A stretch of DNA of 9,405 bases from CAYZDV01 sp964477275 (GCA_964477275.1 CAYZDV010000078.1:1-9405), one strand, 5' to 3'; positions 1 through 6,554 are shown, numbered from the stretch's first letter. Notes: generated by a model not told the origin, from the sequence alone. Numbers and translations: made by a program.

Positions 1-42
1 GGAAAGAACAAGCACGAATAAAATGCTTAACGCTTTACGCAA
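1..42 (-). CDS. Start of an exported or membrane protein (partial, signal peptide only)
   Basis: Reading the minus strand from 42 gives an initiator TTG followed by 13 codons: (M)RKALSILFVLVLS. A positive n-region (Arg-Lys) followed by a run of Leu/Ile/Val/Phe is typical of a Sec signal peptide or signal anchor. A perfect AGGAGG ribosome binding site lies at 54-49, six bases before the TTG, and this is what fixes the start. The rest of the gene lies beyond the left edge, so its function cannot be told. A candidate promoter (178-206) and two hairpins (59-77, 95-116) lie in its presumed leader. It is divergent from the endonuclease Q gene. An alternative reading as non-coding is possible because only 14 codons are seen, but SD, spacing and signal-like sequence agree. 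Confidence 0.6.
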   Translation of the reverse strand, partial: MRKALSILFVLVLS

Positions 43-58
43 TTTGAACCTCCTTTTG

Positions 59-77
59 CCCCCGTTTCTTTCGGGGG
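59..77 (-). repeat. Perfect hairpin just upstream of the SD of the left-edge gene
   Basis: Arms CCCCCG (59-64) and CGGGGG (72-77) enclose a 7-base loop; flanking TTTT (54-57) and AAAA (78-81) can add pairs if G58 is bulged. On the minus strand it ends four bases before AGGAGG at 54-49, so folding in the mRNA could affect ribosome access. There is no T-tract on either side, which argues against a terminator. A regulatory role is inference. Confidence 0.45.
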
Positions 78-94
78 AAAAGAACCTGAAACCC

Positions 95-116
95 TGGAGT
101 GAACAGCGTCACTCCA
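95..116. repeat. Perfect 8-bp inverted repeat, possible operator or leader hairpin
   Basis: TGGAGTGA (95-102), loop ACAGCG (103-108), TCACTCCA (109-116). It lies between the candidate promoter and the SD of the minus-strand gene at the left edge, so it would be transcribed in that gene's leader. No run of T follows on either strand. It could equally be a DNA-level binding site for a dimeric regulator. Confidence 0.4.
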
Positions 117-177
117 CCCGTTGCCCTTAAATGTTCTCTTTCTTCCTCAGCATCACCTCCGTTTTTAGGATCTGTAC

Positions 178-206
178 AAAATATTGTATACATAATAGCC
201 TGTAAA
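178..206 (-). promoter_or_regulatory. Candidate sigma-70-type promoter for the left-edge gene
   Basis: On the minus strand, TTTACA (206-201) and TATTTT (183-178) are separated by exactly 17 bases in an AT-rich stretch. Matches to consensus are 5/6 and 4/6. The predicted transcript would start near 171 and carry a leader of about 130 nt before the TTG at 42. AT-richness alone gives chance matches, so confidence is modest. Confidence 0.4.
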
Positions 207-302
207 TTATATGCAATAATTATGCCAGTATCGACTTAAAACATAAGTCTATTAAATTCAATTACTTAAATAAAACGGCGTGAAGGGATTATCCGGTGTT
301 CC

Positions 303-337
303 ATCCAAAAAAATGGATGAAATCCAATATATTGGAT
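303..337. promoter_or_regulatory. Tandem dyads ATCCA-N6-TGGAT, candidate regulator binding sites
   Basis: Two 16-bp dyads with the same arms occur side by side: ATCCA (303-307) N6 TGGAT (314-318), and ATCCA (322-326) N6 TGGAT (333-337). The spacers differ (AAAAAA and ATATAT) while the arms are identical, and the repeat period is 19 bp. The second dyad extends to a perfect 18-bp palindrome (321-338) and the first to CATCCA/TGGATG (302-319). Conserved arms with variable spacers, in tandem, about 100 bp before the endonuclease Q start and in a divergent gap, suggest an operator for a dimeric repressor or activator. The regulator is not identified. Confidence 0.5.
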
Positions 338-436
338 TATTCACGGGAAAAGCAAATGTCATCATCATTTTAAAATTTTGATCGCTGACGATATTTCCTT
401 GAAATGGCGTTCGTTATTCCTTAAACTGAACTCTCG

Positions 437-1729
437 ATGAAATACGCGGCTGACCTTCACCTCCATTCCAGGTTCTCCCGGGCCACTTCCCGGGATATGG
501 CCCTCGACAACCTGGCCTTATGGGCAAGCATCAAGGGAATCAAGCTTCTGGCCACCGGAGACTTCACGCATCCGGAATGGCTTTTCCTTCTCAAACAGAA
601 ACTGGAACCAGCGGGAAACGGCTTCTTCCGCCTCAAAAACTTCGCCGCTCCGGAAAATGACCTTCTCAGACACCTGCCCTTCTCCACCGGAGATGTCTTT
701 TTCATCCTCTCCACCGAAATCAGCTTCATCTACTCCAAGAAAGGCGGAGTGCGAAAAATTCATCTTCTCCTTCTTGCTCCGGACTTCGAATCCGCGGACA
801 CAATCAACCAGAAGCTCGCCGGCCTGGGCAACCTGCGCTCGGACGGCCGTCCCATCCTGGGCATGGATTCGAGGCACTTCGTGAAAATCGTCGCCGAGAC
901 ATGCCCCCAGTGCGTGGTCATCCCCTCTCACATCTGGACGCCATGGTTTTCCCTGTTCGGGTCCAATTCCGGATTCGACACCATCGAGGAATGCTTCGAG
1001 GAAATGACCCCTTTCATTTTCGCCCTCGAGACCGGCCTCTCCTCGGACCCGGCGATGAACTGGAGGCTTTCCACACTCGACAGGTTCACGCTGGTCTCCA
1101 ATTCCGACGCCCATTCCCCGTCCAAAATCGGGAGGGAGGCCAACGTCTTCGACGCCGAATTCAGCTATAAAGGCCTCATCGAGGCCCTGAAAAGCAGGGA
1201 CCCGGCGAAATTTCTCTACACCGTGGAATTCTTCCCCGAGGAAGGCAAATACCATTACGACGGCCACCGAAAATGCGGAATCCTCTTCTCTCCCCGGGAG
1301 AGCCTGCAGCACAACGACATCTGTCCCGAATGCGGGAGGAAGCTGACCATCGGTGTCATGCACCGGATTGAGGAGCTGGCTGACCGCGAGCCGGGAGACG
1401 CTCCGGCCTTCAAGGTTCCCTACAGGAACCTCATCCCGCTCAACGAGATCATCGCCCAGGCTCTGGACAAAACCCCGGAATGCCGGAGCGTCTGGGATGT
1501 CTACCTCCGCTTCATCCGCGAGTTCGAGAACGAACACAGGATCCTGACCGAGGTGGACATCAAGGAGCTCGTGCGCGTGAGCCCGGAAAAGGTCGGCCTG
1601 GGTGTGGAGCGGATGCGAAAAGGCCTCATCCACATCGTCCCCGGTTATGACGGGTGCTTCGGAAAGATCAGCCTCTTCGAACAAGCCATACGGGACGATG
1701 AGGCCCGGGGCCAGCTCAAGCTTTTCTGA
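437..1729 (+). CDS. Endonuclease Q (PHP-domain DNA repair endonuclease)
   Basis: Endonuclease Q nicks DNA on the 5' side of deaminated bases (uracil, hypoxanthine, xanthine) and abasic sites; it is best known from Thermococcales, with homologues in methanogens and some bacteria. The 430-residue protein has an N-terminal PHP metal-site fold: HLH at 8-10, GDFTHPEW at 41-48, E94, H109, PSHIWTPW at 163-170 and SNSDAHS at 221-227. A zinc-binding module follows at about 271-316, with YDGHRKCG (C280), CPECG (C296, C299) and then GVMHRIEELADR. The C-terminal domain ends in GYDGCFGKISLF (403-414), a conserved family signature. Length matches the family. The ATG has no clear SD, but the metal motif begins at residue 6, so the start cannot be much later. 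It appears monocistronic, followed by 217 bp containing hairpins and the next gene's promoter. An alternative would be a generic PHP hydrolase, but the zinc module makes that unlikely. Confidence 0.88.
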   Translation: MKYAADLHLHSRFSRATSRDMALDNLALWASIKGIKLLATGDFTHPEWLFLLKQKLEPAGNGFFRLKNFAAPENDLLRHLPFSTGDVFFILSTEISFIYSKKGGVRKIHLLLLAPDFESADTINQKLAGLGNLRSDGRPILGMDSRHFVKIVAETCPQCVVIPSHIWTPWFSLFGSNSGFDTIEECFEEMTPFIFALETGLSSDPAMNWRLSTLDRFTLVSNSDAHSPSKIGREANVFDAEFSYKGLIEALKSRDPAKFLYTVEFFPEEGKYHYDGHRKCGILFSPRESLQHNDICPECGRKLTIGVMHRIEELADREPGDAPAFKVPYRNLIPLNEIIAQALDKTPECRSVWDVYLRFIREFENEHRILTEVDIKELVRVSPEKVGLGVERMRKGLIHIVPGYDGCFGKISLFEQAIRDDEARGQLKLF

Positions 1730-1759
1730 CAAACAGCCCCTTCCGCAGACAATTTGAGC

Positions 1760-1790
1760 CCGTGAACAGATTCACGGCCGGCGCCGTGAA
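1760..1790 (+). repeat. Two mutually exclusive hairpins after the endonuclease Q gene
   Basis: CCGTGAA (1760-1766), TTCACGG (1771-1777) and GCCGTGAA (1783-1790) alternate. The middle arm can pair with the first (7 bp, loop CAGA) or with the third (8 bp, TTCACGGC/GCCGTGAA, loop CGGC). The structure begins 31 bases after the stop codon. No T-tract follows, so it is not a standard intrinsic terminator; it may protect the 3' end of the mRNA or assist Rho-dependent ending. A weaker CTGAA/TTCAG pair lies at 1807-1824. Confidence 0.45.
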
Positions 1791-1893
1791 GCATGAAAAT
1801 CGCCTTCTGAAAAAATGAATTCAGCTTCTTATGAGAGACCTCTATTTTGGCTGAAATTGACGTGTTGACAATTTATCGGCACCCCTGGCTTCC

Positions 1894-1922
1894 TTGACAA
1901 TGTCTCTCCCAGGCCTTATATT
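1894..1922 (+). promoter_or_regulatory. Sigma-70-type promoter of the DUF151 nuclease gene
   Basis: TTGACA (1894-1899, 6/6) and TATATT (1917-1922, 5/6) are separated by exactly 17 bases. Transcription would begin near 1929, giving a leader of about 18 nt that contains the ribosome binding site AGGAGG (1936-1941), five bases before the ATG at 1947. A second TTGACAAT copy at 1865-1872 has no matching -10. Confidence 0.8.
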
Positions 1923-1946
1923 TACAACTGAAACGAGGAGGGACAG

Positions 1947-2432
1947 ATGGAAATAGAAATGAAGATCAAAGGCCTGGTCGTGGACCCCATTTCCAAAATG
2001 CCCATCGTGGTCCTCCAGGACCTCCACAGCGAACGCATCCTCCCCATCTGGATTGGCGTGTTTGAAGCCAACGCCATCGCCCTGAAGATCGAAAACATCT
2101 CCACTCCTCGGCCCATGACCCACGACCTCTTCAAGAGTTTTCTGGATACGCTCGAGATATCCGTGGAAAAGGTGGTGGTCAACGATGTTCGAGACAACAC
2201 CTTCTACGCGCTCATCCACTGCCGCCACAGGGAGAGACTGATCACCATCGACTCCCGGCCTTCCGACGCCATCGCTCTCTCGCTCCGGGTCAACGCGCCC
2301 ATCTTCGTCGAAGAGGAAGTGGTCAAGAAGGCTCACAGCCTGAAGTTCGATGAGAGCCTCGAAGACTCCGAGAAGCTGAAGAAATGGCTGGAGAGCCTGA
2401 AGCTCGAAAACTTCGGCAAATACAAGATGTAG
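1947..2432 (+). CDS. Bifunctional nuclease family protein (DUF151)
   Basis: This 161-residue protein belongs to the DUF151/bifunctional nuclease domain family. Plant members have DNase and RNase activity, and Thermotoga TM0160 is a structural representative; the bacterial role is poorly defined. Family hallmarks appear in order: LPIWIGVFEANAIAL (32-46), RPMTHDL (55-61), DNTFYA (83-88) and the signature SRPSDAIALSLR (103-114), followed by APIFV (117-121). The domain fills residues 1-125. The tail (about 130-161) is a charged helix, and no UVR motif, present at the C terminus of some relatives, is seen. The ATG is well supported by AGGAGG five bases upstream and by a consensus promoter. The gene is monocistronic and converges on lptFG with a 52-bp gap. 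Family assignment is firm; nuclease activity is carried over from homologues. Confidence 0.88.
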   Translation: MEIEMKIKGLVVDPISKMPIVVLQDLHSERILPIWIGVFEANAIALKIENISTPRPMTHDLFKSFLDTLEISVEKVVVNDVRDNTFYALIHCRHRERLITIDSRPSDAIALSLRVNAPIFVEEEVVKKAHSLKFDESLEDSEKLKKWLESLKLENFGKYKM

Positions 2433-2455
2433 ATGGCAGGCGGGACGTTCCTGAC

Positions 2456-2476
2456 TGCGGCAGAAAGAGCGCCGCA
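2456..2476. terminator. Hairpin between convergent genes, weak bidirectional terminator candidate
   Basis: TGCGGC (2456-2461) and GCCGCA (2471-2476) form a 6-bp GC-rich stem with a 9-base loop, lying between the stop codons of the DUF151 gene and lptFG. No U-rich run follows on either strand, so efficient intrinsic termination is doubtful; position is the main argument. Confidence 0.35.
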
Positions 2477-2484
2477 TCCTCCAT

Positions 2485-4839
2485 TCACGTCCTCAGAGTG
2501 AAAAGGAGGTAAAGGCCGGCCAGGCCAAAAATCAGGTTCGGTCCCCAGGCACTCAGGAAGACGCTCAGGTAGCCGACATACCCCAGGCCCTGAAAGATCC
2601 CTATGGCGCCCCAGTAGACAATGGCGATGACGATGCTCAATCCGATTCCGACCAGAGTGCCCCTCCTGCCCAGCGAAAAAGCAAAGGGAATTCCGAGCAG
2701 GGTCATGATCAGGGCAACAAGCGGAAAAGAGAGCTTATACTGGAGGTCCACCCTGAACCTCACCGTATCGAAGCTGCGTTCTTCCAGCTCCTGGACATAC
2801 TGAGAGAGCTCAGCATAGCTCATCTGGGCCGGCTCTTTCCATTCTTTCAGGAAATAGCTCGTGTCTTCTGCGACGGGCAACTCTATCTTGTCTGCCACCT
2901 CAAACCCTGTCATCCGGCCGGCGGCGAATTCTCTGGACCAGGAGTTGGTCAGGATCAAGCGGCCGGCGCTCAAAACAGCTCTTTCGCCATAGATTCTCTT
3001 TTTCAGGGTCCAGGCCGCAGGGTTGAACTCATAGATGGAAAGCTGGTTGAAGGTGGATTTCTGGGGGTCGAAATAATTGTAATGGTAAATCCGGTCCTGT
3101 TCTTTGCCCAGCACCCAGCGCCGGTCCAGGTAAGAATAGCTGCGGGGCGGCACATCGTGGATTTTGTTCCAGGTCTCCTCTCTTTTTTTGTTTGCGTAAG
3201 GAAGGACATTCTCCTGAATGTAGAAGGAGAGAAAGCTGATCGAAGCAGCTAAAAAAAGGACGGGAACAATGATCCGGTACAGGCTCAGTCCGCAGGCCTT
3301 CATGGCTGTGACCTCGTTCGACCTGGTCAGAAGGCCGAGAGAGAGAAGCGCGCTGGTCAGGGCCGCGACCGGAAGGATAAAATGGACGAACTCAGGGATG
3401 TTGTAGCGGATGTACTCGAGGAGAAGGAGGATGGACTTGTCGTGCCGGTAGATGTTGTCGATCCGCTCAAAAAAAGTGACGATGATGGAGACGAGAAGCA
3501 GGCTGAAAAAGACGAGAGCGAAAATGGCCAGGTATTTGCGGATGATGTAGCGGTCGAGGATGTTGGGAAAGCGCAGGCTCAGCCGCGGCCAGGAGCGGGC
3601 GTATTTTCTTCTTTCCGGCTGCGAACCCTCTTCGCCTTTTTTTCTGAACAGGGAGAGAAAGGCGGGGAAAAAAGATGTTTCTCGCAGGGACTGAAGCAGA
3701 AGAACGAGGCCGATGAGAAAAATCAGAATGTTCGAGCCCCAGATTCCCAGCCAGGCCGGACACCTGCCGTCCATAGCCATTTTCTCCCCGGCAGTGATCA
3801 GGATGTAATAGACCAGGATGATGCCGATGCTGACAGTGAAGCCGCTCGTCCTGCCTCCCTTTTTCGTCGAGGCTCCCAGGGGCAGGGCCAGGAGCCCGAA
3901 GATCAAACAGGCGAACGGCAGGGCAAATTTCTTATGGATCTCGACCCAGCAGGAGAGATAATCCTTCACTTTCCGCTCGTAAGCCTGAGCCTTCTTTTCG
4001 GACATTTCCCTCTCCTGCTTCAGTTCGACCAGCTCCTTCTGAATGGGTCCCAGGTCCCTGATCAACTCCTCGATGTCCTTCTCCCTCACCCTCTTCTGGT
4101 GAGTGACCGATGCAAAGAGGCTCTCCACGTTGATCTCCTCTTCGCTCTCTTTAAAAGAGGTCACGCCGTATTTTGCCGGGTCTGCGCGCAGATGAGAATG
4201 GAGGGTGCCCTCGGCAAGCTCGAGCACCGCCCTGCGCATTTCCGGATAAAAATTCAGCCTGCCTTTCCCGGCGGTGATGACCTTGGGCTCATCGGCAGGG
4301 TCAGAAAAATAGACGAACACGTTCTGCCAGTCGCGCTCCCGGGTGAGACCCTGAATGAAAATGACCGTGTTGGGGATGGACTCGTTGAATTCTCCGGGAT
4401 GAATCCTGAACTGGACTCTGGTCAGGACAGAACGGGAAAGCGACTGGATGAGCATGTAGTTAGTGCGGGGAGCCAGATAGAGGGCAAAACAGGATGTCAC
4501 CAGCCAGCCCGAGAGAGAAAAAAGCATCACCGGCCGGAGAAGCCTTCCGTAACCGATGCCCAGGGTCTTGAAGGCCATCACTTCCGAGTCGGAAGAGAGC
4601 CGGCCCAGCCCGCCCAGAGTTCCCATCAGGACGGCCATGGGGATAGTGAAAGCCAGGACCGAGGGGAGAAGATAGACCAGAATCTCCAGCACGTCCTTCA
4701 ACGGAACCCCCCTGGTGATGAAAATTTCAGAAAGCTGGAGAATCTGGTTCATGAGCAGGACAAAAGTGGTCAGGAGGAGGCCGATGAGGAAGGGAGGGAT
4801 GATTTCGCGGATGACGTAGCGGTCAAAGAATTTGAACAC
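2485..4839 (-). CDS. lptFG: Fused LptF-LptG lipopolysaccharide export permease
   Basis: LptF and LptG form the membrane part of the LptB2FG ABC transporter that extracts LPS from the inner membrane toward the LptC/A/D bridge. Here both lie in one 784-residue ORF. Unit 1 (about 1-395) opens with FDRYVIREIIPPF, has the cytoplasmic coupling segment SEVMAFKTLG (85-94), a periplasmic region (about 130-300) with a charged, probably coiled-coil stretch (252-292), and closing membrane helices (about 303-385). A basic linker (396-425) joins unit 2, which repeats the plan: LDRYIIRKYLAIF (428-440), SNEVTAMKACG (507-517), a periplasmic domain (about 545-695) and C-terminal helices (701-782). Single family members are about 350-400 residues. 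The start is GTG with an in-frame TGA five codons upstream and no SD; its leader is very short because groEL's terminator ends 27 bp away. The ATPase LptB is not in the window. Confidence 0.9.
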   Translation of the reverse strand: MFKFFDRYVIREIIPPFLIGLLLTTFVLLMNQILQLSEIFITRGVPLKDVLEILVYLLPSVLAFTIPMAVLMGTLGGLGRLSSDSEVMAFKTLGIGYGRLLRPVMLFSLSGWLVTSCFALYLAPRTNYMLIQSLSRSVLTRVQFRIHPGEFNESIPNTVIFIQGLTRERDWQNVFVYFSDPADEPKVITAGKGRLNFYPEMRRAVLELAEGTLHSHLRADPAKYGVTSFKESEEEINVESLFASVTHQKRVREKDIEELIRDLGPIQKELVELKQEREMSEKKAQAYERKVKDYLSCWVEIHKKFALPFACLIFGLLALPLGASTKKGGRTSGFTVSIGIILVYYILITAGEKMAMDGRCPAWLGIWGSNILIFLIGLVLLLQSLRETSFFPAFLSLFRKKGEEGSQPERRKYARSWPRLSLRFPNILDRYIIRKYLAIFALVFFSLLLVSIIVTFFERIDNIYRHDKSILLLLEYIRYNIPEFVHFILPVAALTSALLSLGLLTRSNEVTAMKACGLSLYRIIVPVLFLAASISFLSFYIQENVLPYANKKREETWNKIHDVPPRSYSYLDRRWVLGKEQDRIYHYNYFDPQKSTFNQLSIYEFNPAAWTLKKRIYGERAVLSAGRLILTNSWSREFAAGRMTGFEVADKIELPVAEDTSYFLKEWKEPAQMSYAELSQYVQELEERSFDTVRFRVDLQYKLSFPLVALIMTLLGIPFAFSLGRRGTLVGIGLSIVIAIVYWGAIGIFQGLGYVGYLSVFLSAWGPNLIFGLAGLYLLFTLRT

Positions 4840-4866
4840 TCTGTTTATATATCATAGACAGAGGCC

Positions 4867-4902
4867 AAAAAAAAGAAAGGCCCCGGGAAGATTCCCGGGG
4901 CC
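4867..4902 (-). terminator. Rho-independent terminator of groEL
   Basis: A near-perfect palindrome (4879-4889 with 4892-4902) gives a stem of at least ten mostly G:C pairs with a small loop. On the minus strand it is followed by a T-tract, TTT-C-TTTTTTTT (4878-4867). It begins 20 bases after the groEL stop codon. It separates the chaperonin operon from lptFG, although readthrough could feed lptFG. Confidence 0.92.
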
Positions 4903-4921
4903 GCTGAGATTCAAGCCGGGC

Positions 4922-6538
4922 TCAGTACATGTCGCTCGGTGGCGCAGGATACTTTGGCGCTTTTTCTTCTTCGGGAATTTCAGAGACCAGGCCCTCGGTG
5001 GTCAGGAGAAGACCGGCAATGCTGGCCGCATTCTGCAAGGCGATGCGGACGACCTTTGTCGGGTCGAGGACTCCAGCCTTGACCAGGTCTTCAAACTTTT
5101 CGGTGATGGCGTTGAACCCCATGTCCTGGCTCATTTCTTTCGCCTTCTCGACCACGATCGAGCCTTCCTGTCCGGAGTTGTTGGCAATCTGACGGATAGG
5201 CTCTTCGAGCGCTCTCTTGATGATGTTGACGCCGATCATCATATCGCCGTCCAGGCCGAGCTTCTCCAGCGCCTTCTGGCACCTGAGCAGAGCCACGCCT
5301 CCTCCTGGAACGATGCCTTCTTCCACCGCGGCCTTGGTCGCATGCATGGCGTCCTCGACTCTGGCTTTTTTCTCCTTGAGCTCTGTCTCGGTGGCCGCGC
5401 CGACTTTGACCAGAGCAACCCCGCCGACCATCTTGGCCAGCCTCTCCTGGAGTTTTTCCCGGTCGTAGTCTGAAGTCGTCTCCTCGATCTGAGTCCGGAT
5501 TTGCTTTATCCGGGCCTGGACGTCTTCGGACTTTCCCTTGCCTTCGACGATGGTCGTGTTGTCTTTGTCGATGACCACTTTTTTGGCCCTGCCCAGCCAG
5601 TCCACACCGACCTTCTCCAGCTTCACGCCGATATCCTCGGTGATCACCTTGCCGCCGGTGAGGATGCCGATGTCCTCGAGCATGGCCTTCCGTCTGTCTC
5701 CGAATCCCGGAGCCTTGACGGCAGCGCACATGAAGGTCCCCTTGAGCTTGTTGACGACCAGTGTGGCCAGGGCTTCACCCTCGACATCCTCGGCAATGAC
5801 CAGCAGGGGAGCTCCCATCTTGGCCACGTTCTCCAGCAGGGGCAGCAGCTCTCTCAGGTTGCTGATTTTTTTCTCCTGGAGAAGGACGAGCGGGTCTTCG
5901 AGCACGCACTCCATTCTCTCCGGGTCGGTAATGAAATAGGGGGAGAGATAGCCGCGGTCAAACTGCATGCCTTCCACAACCTCCATGGTCGTTTCCAGAC
6001 CTTTGGCTTCTTCGACGGTGATGACACCGTCCTTCCCGACCTTATCCATGGCCTCGGCAATGATTTTGCCGATGGATTCATCGTTATTGGCAGAGATAGT
6101 TCCGACCTGGGCGATCATCTCGCCGCTGACATCCCGGCTGATTTTCTTCAAGGCCTTGATAACCTCCTGGACAGCGCGGTCGATTCCTTTCTTGATGAGG
6201 TTCGGGTTGGCGCCGGCCGTGACGTACTTCAGGCCCTCGGCATAGATGCTCTGGGCCAGGACAGTCGCTGTCGTCGTTCCGTCTCCAGCGACGTCTGAAG
6301 TCTTGGAAGCCACTTCTTTGACGAGCTGGGCTCCCATGTTCTCCAGGGGGTCTTTGAGCTCAACTTCCTTGGCCACAGTGACCCCGTCCTTGGTGCTGGT
6401 CGGAGATCCGAATTTCTTCTCCAGGATGACATTCTTTCCCCTGGGGCCGAGAGTTTCCTTAACCAGGTTGCTGAGGATGTTGACGCCTTTTAAAAGCGCC
6501 TGCCTCGCATCTTCGCCAAGTGTTATTTGTTTTGCCAT
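4922..6538 (-). CDS. groEL: Chaperonin GroEL (60 kDa, Hsp60)
   Basis: GroEL forms the double-ring ATP-driven folding chamber in the cytoplasm, capped by GroES. The 538-residue sequence is collinear with the family: KETLGPRGKNVILEKKFG (27-44), the ATP site with DGVTVAKE (51-58) and AGDGTTTATVLA (84-95), the catalytic Asp equivalent in ARVEDAMHATKAAVEEG (D396), PGGGVAL (411-417), and the apical substrate-binding domain between about 190 and 375. The C-terminus ends in KYPAPPSDMY and lacks the Gly-Gly-Met tail seen in many bacterial GroELs. The ATG is set by AGGAGG (6549-6544), five bases upstream. It lies 16 bp downstream of groES in the same operon, is expected to be HrcA/CIRCE-controlled, and is followed by a strong intrinsic terminator. 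Confidence 0.98.
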   Translation of the reverse strand: MAKQITLGEDARQALLKGVNILSNLVKETLGPRGKNVILEKKFGSPTSTKDGVTVAKEVELKDPLENMGAQLVKEVASKTSDVAGDGTTTATVLAQSIYAEGLKYVTAGANPNLIKKGIDRAVQEVIKALKKISRDVSGEMIAQVGTISANNDESIGKIIAEAMDKVGKDGVITVEEAKGLETTMEVVEGMQFDRGYLSPYFITDPERMECVLEDPLVLLQEKKISNLRELLPLLENVAKMGAPLLVIAEDVEGEALATLVVNKLKGTFMCAAVKAPGFGDRRKAMLEDIGILTGGKVITEDIGVKLEKVGVDWLGRAKKVVIDKDNTTIVEGKGKSEDVQARIKQIRTQIEETTSDYDREKLQERLAKMVGGVALVKVGAATETELKEKKARVEDAMHATKAAVEEGIVPGGGVALLRCQKALEKLGLDGDMMIGVNIIKRALEEPIRQIANNSGQEGSIVVEKAKEMSQDMGFNAITEKFEDLVKAGVLDPTKVVRIALQNAASIAGLLLTTEGLVSEIPEEEKAPKYPAPPSDMY

Positions 6539-6554
6539 TTTTTCCTCCTAATAT

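Larger units (their letters stand above)
43..436. other. AT-rich divergent intergenic region rich in inverted repeats
   Basis: No convincing gene is present in these 394 bp. The region between about 160 and 420 is much more AT-rich than the flanking genes. It holds at least five perfect inverted repeats: arms 59-64/72-77, 95-102/109-116, 233-238/244-249 (GACTTA-N5-TAAGTC), 303-307/314-318 and 321-329/330-338. A short dyad GGAT-T-ATCC also lies at 286-294. A minus-strand promoter candidate is at 178-206, overlapped by TACAA-N4-TTGTA at 175-188. No convincing plus-strand promoter for the endonuclease Q gene was found. A strong SD-like GGAGGTGAT on the minus strand (158-150) leads only into an eight-codon reading frame. 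Confidence 0.6.

Noticed and set aside
35..112. 25-codon minus-strand frame (GTG at 112) overlapping the left-edge gene start
   Set aside because: No SD at proper spacing, no recognisable sequence, and it crosses two hairpins; probably chance.
43..436. CRISPR, IS end or attachment site in the repeat-rich left intergenic region
   Set aside because: Repeats are short, few and not regularly spaced beyond the two dyads; no terminal repeats, target duplications or mobile genes are visible.
518..1732. 404-codon open frame on the minus strand opposite endonuclease Q
   Set aside because: Antisense to a gene with clear conserved motifs; the translation has no family resemblance and no SD. Long antisense frames are common in GC-rich coding DNA.
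3382..4857. 491-codon open frame on the plus strand opposite lptFG
   Set aside because: Composition is charged and low in order, typical of a frame shadow, and the minus strand encodes an evident permease.
4879..4902. The palindrome as a protein-binding operator for lptFG
   Set aside because: The long G:C stem followed by a T-tract after the groEL stop is a textbook intrinsic terminator.
5501..6298. 265-codon plus-strand frame opposite groEL
   Set aside because: groEL is unmistakable on the other strand; this frame is a shadow.
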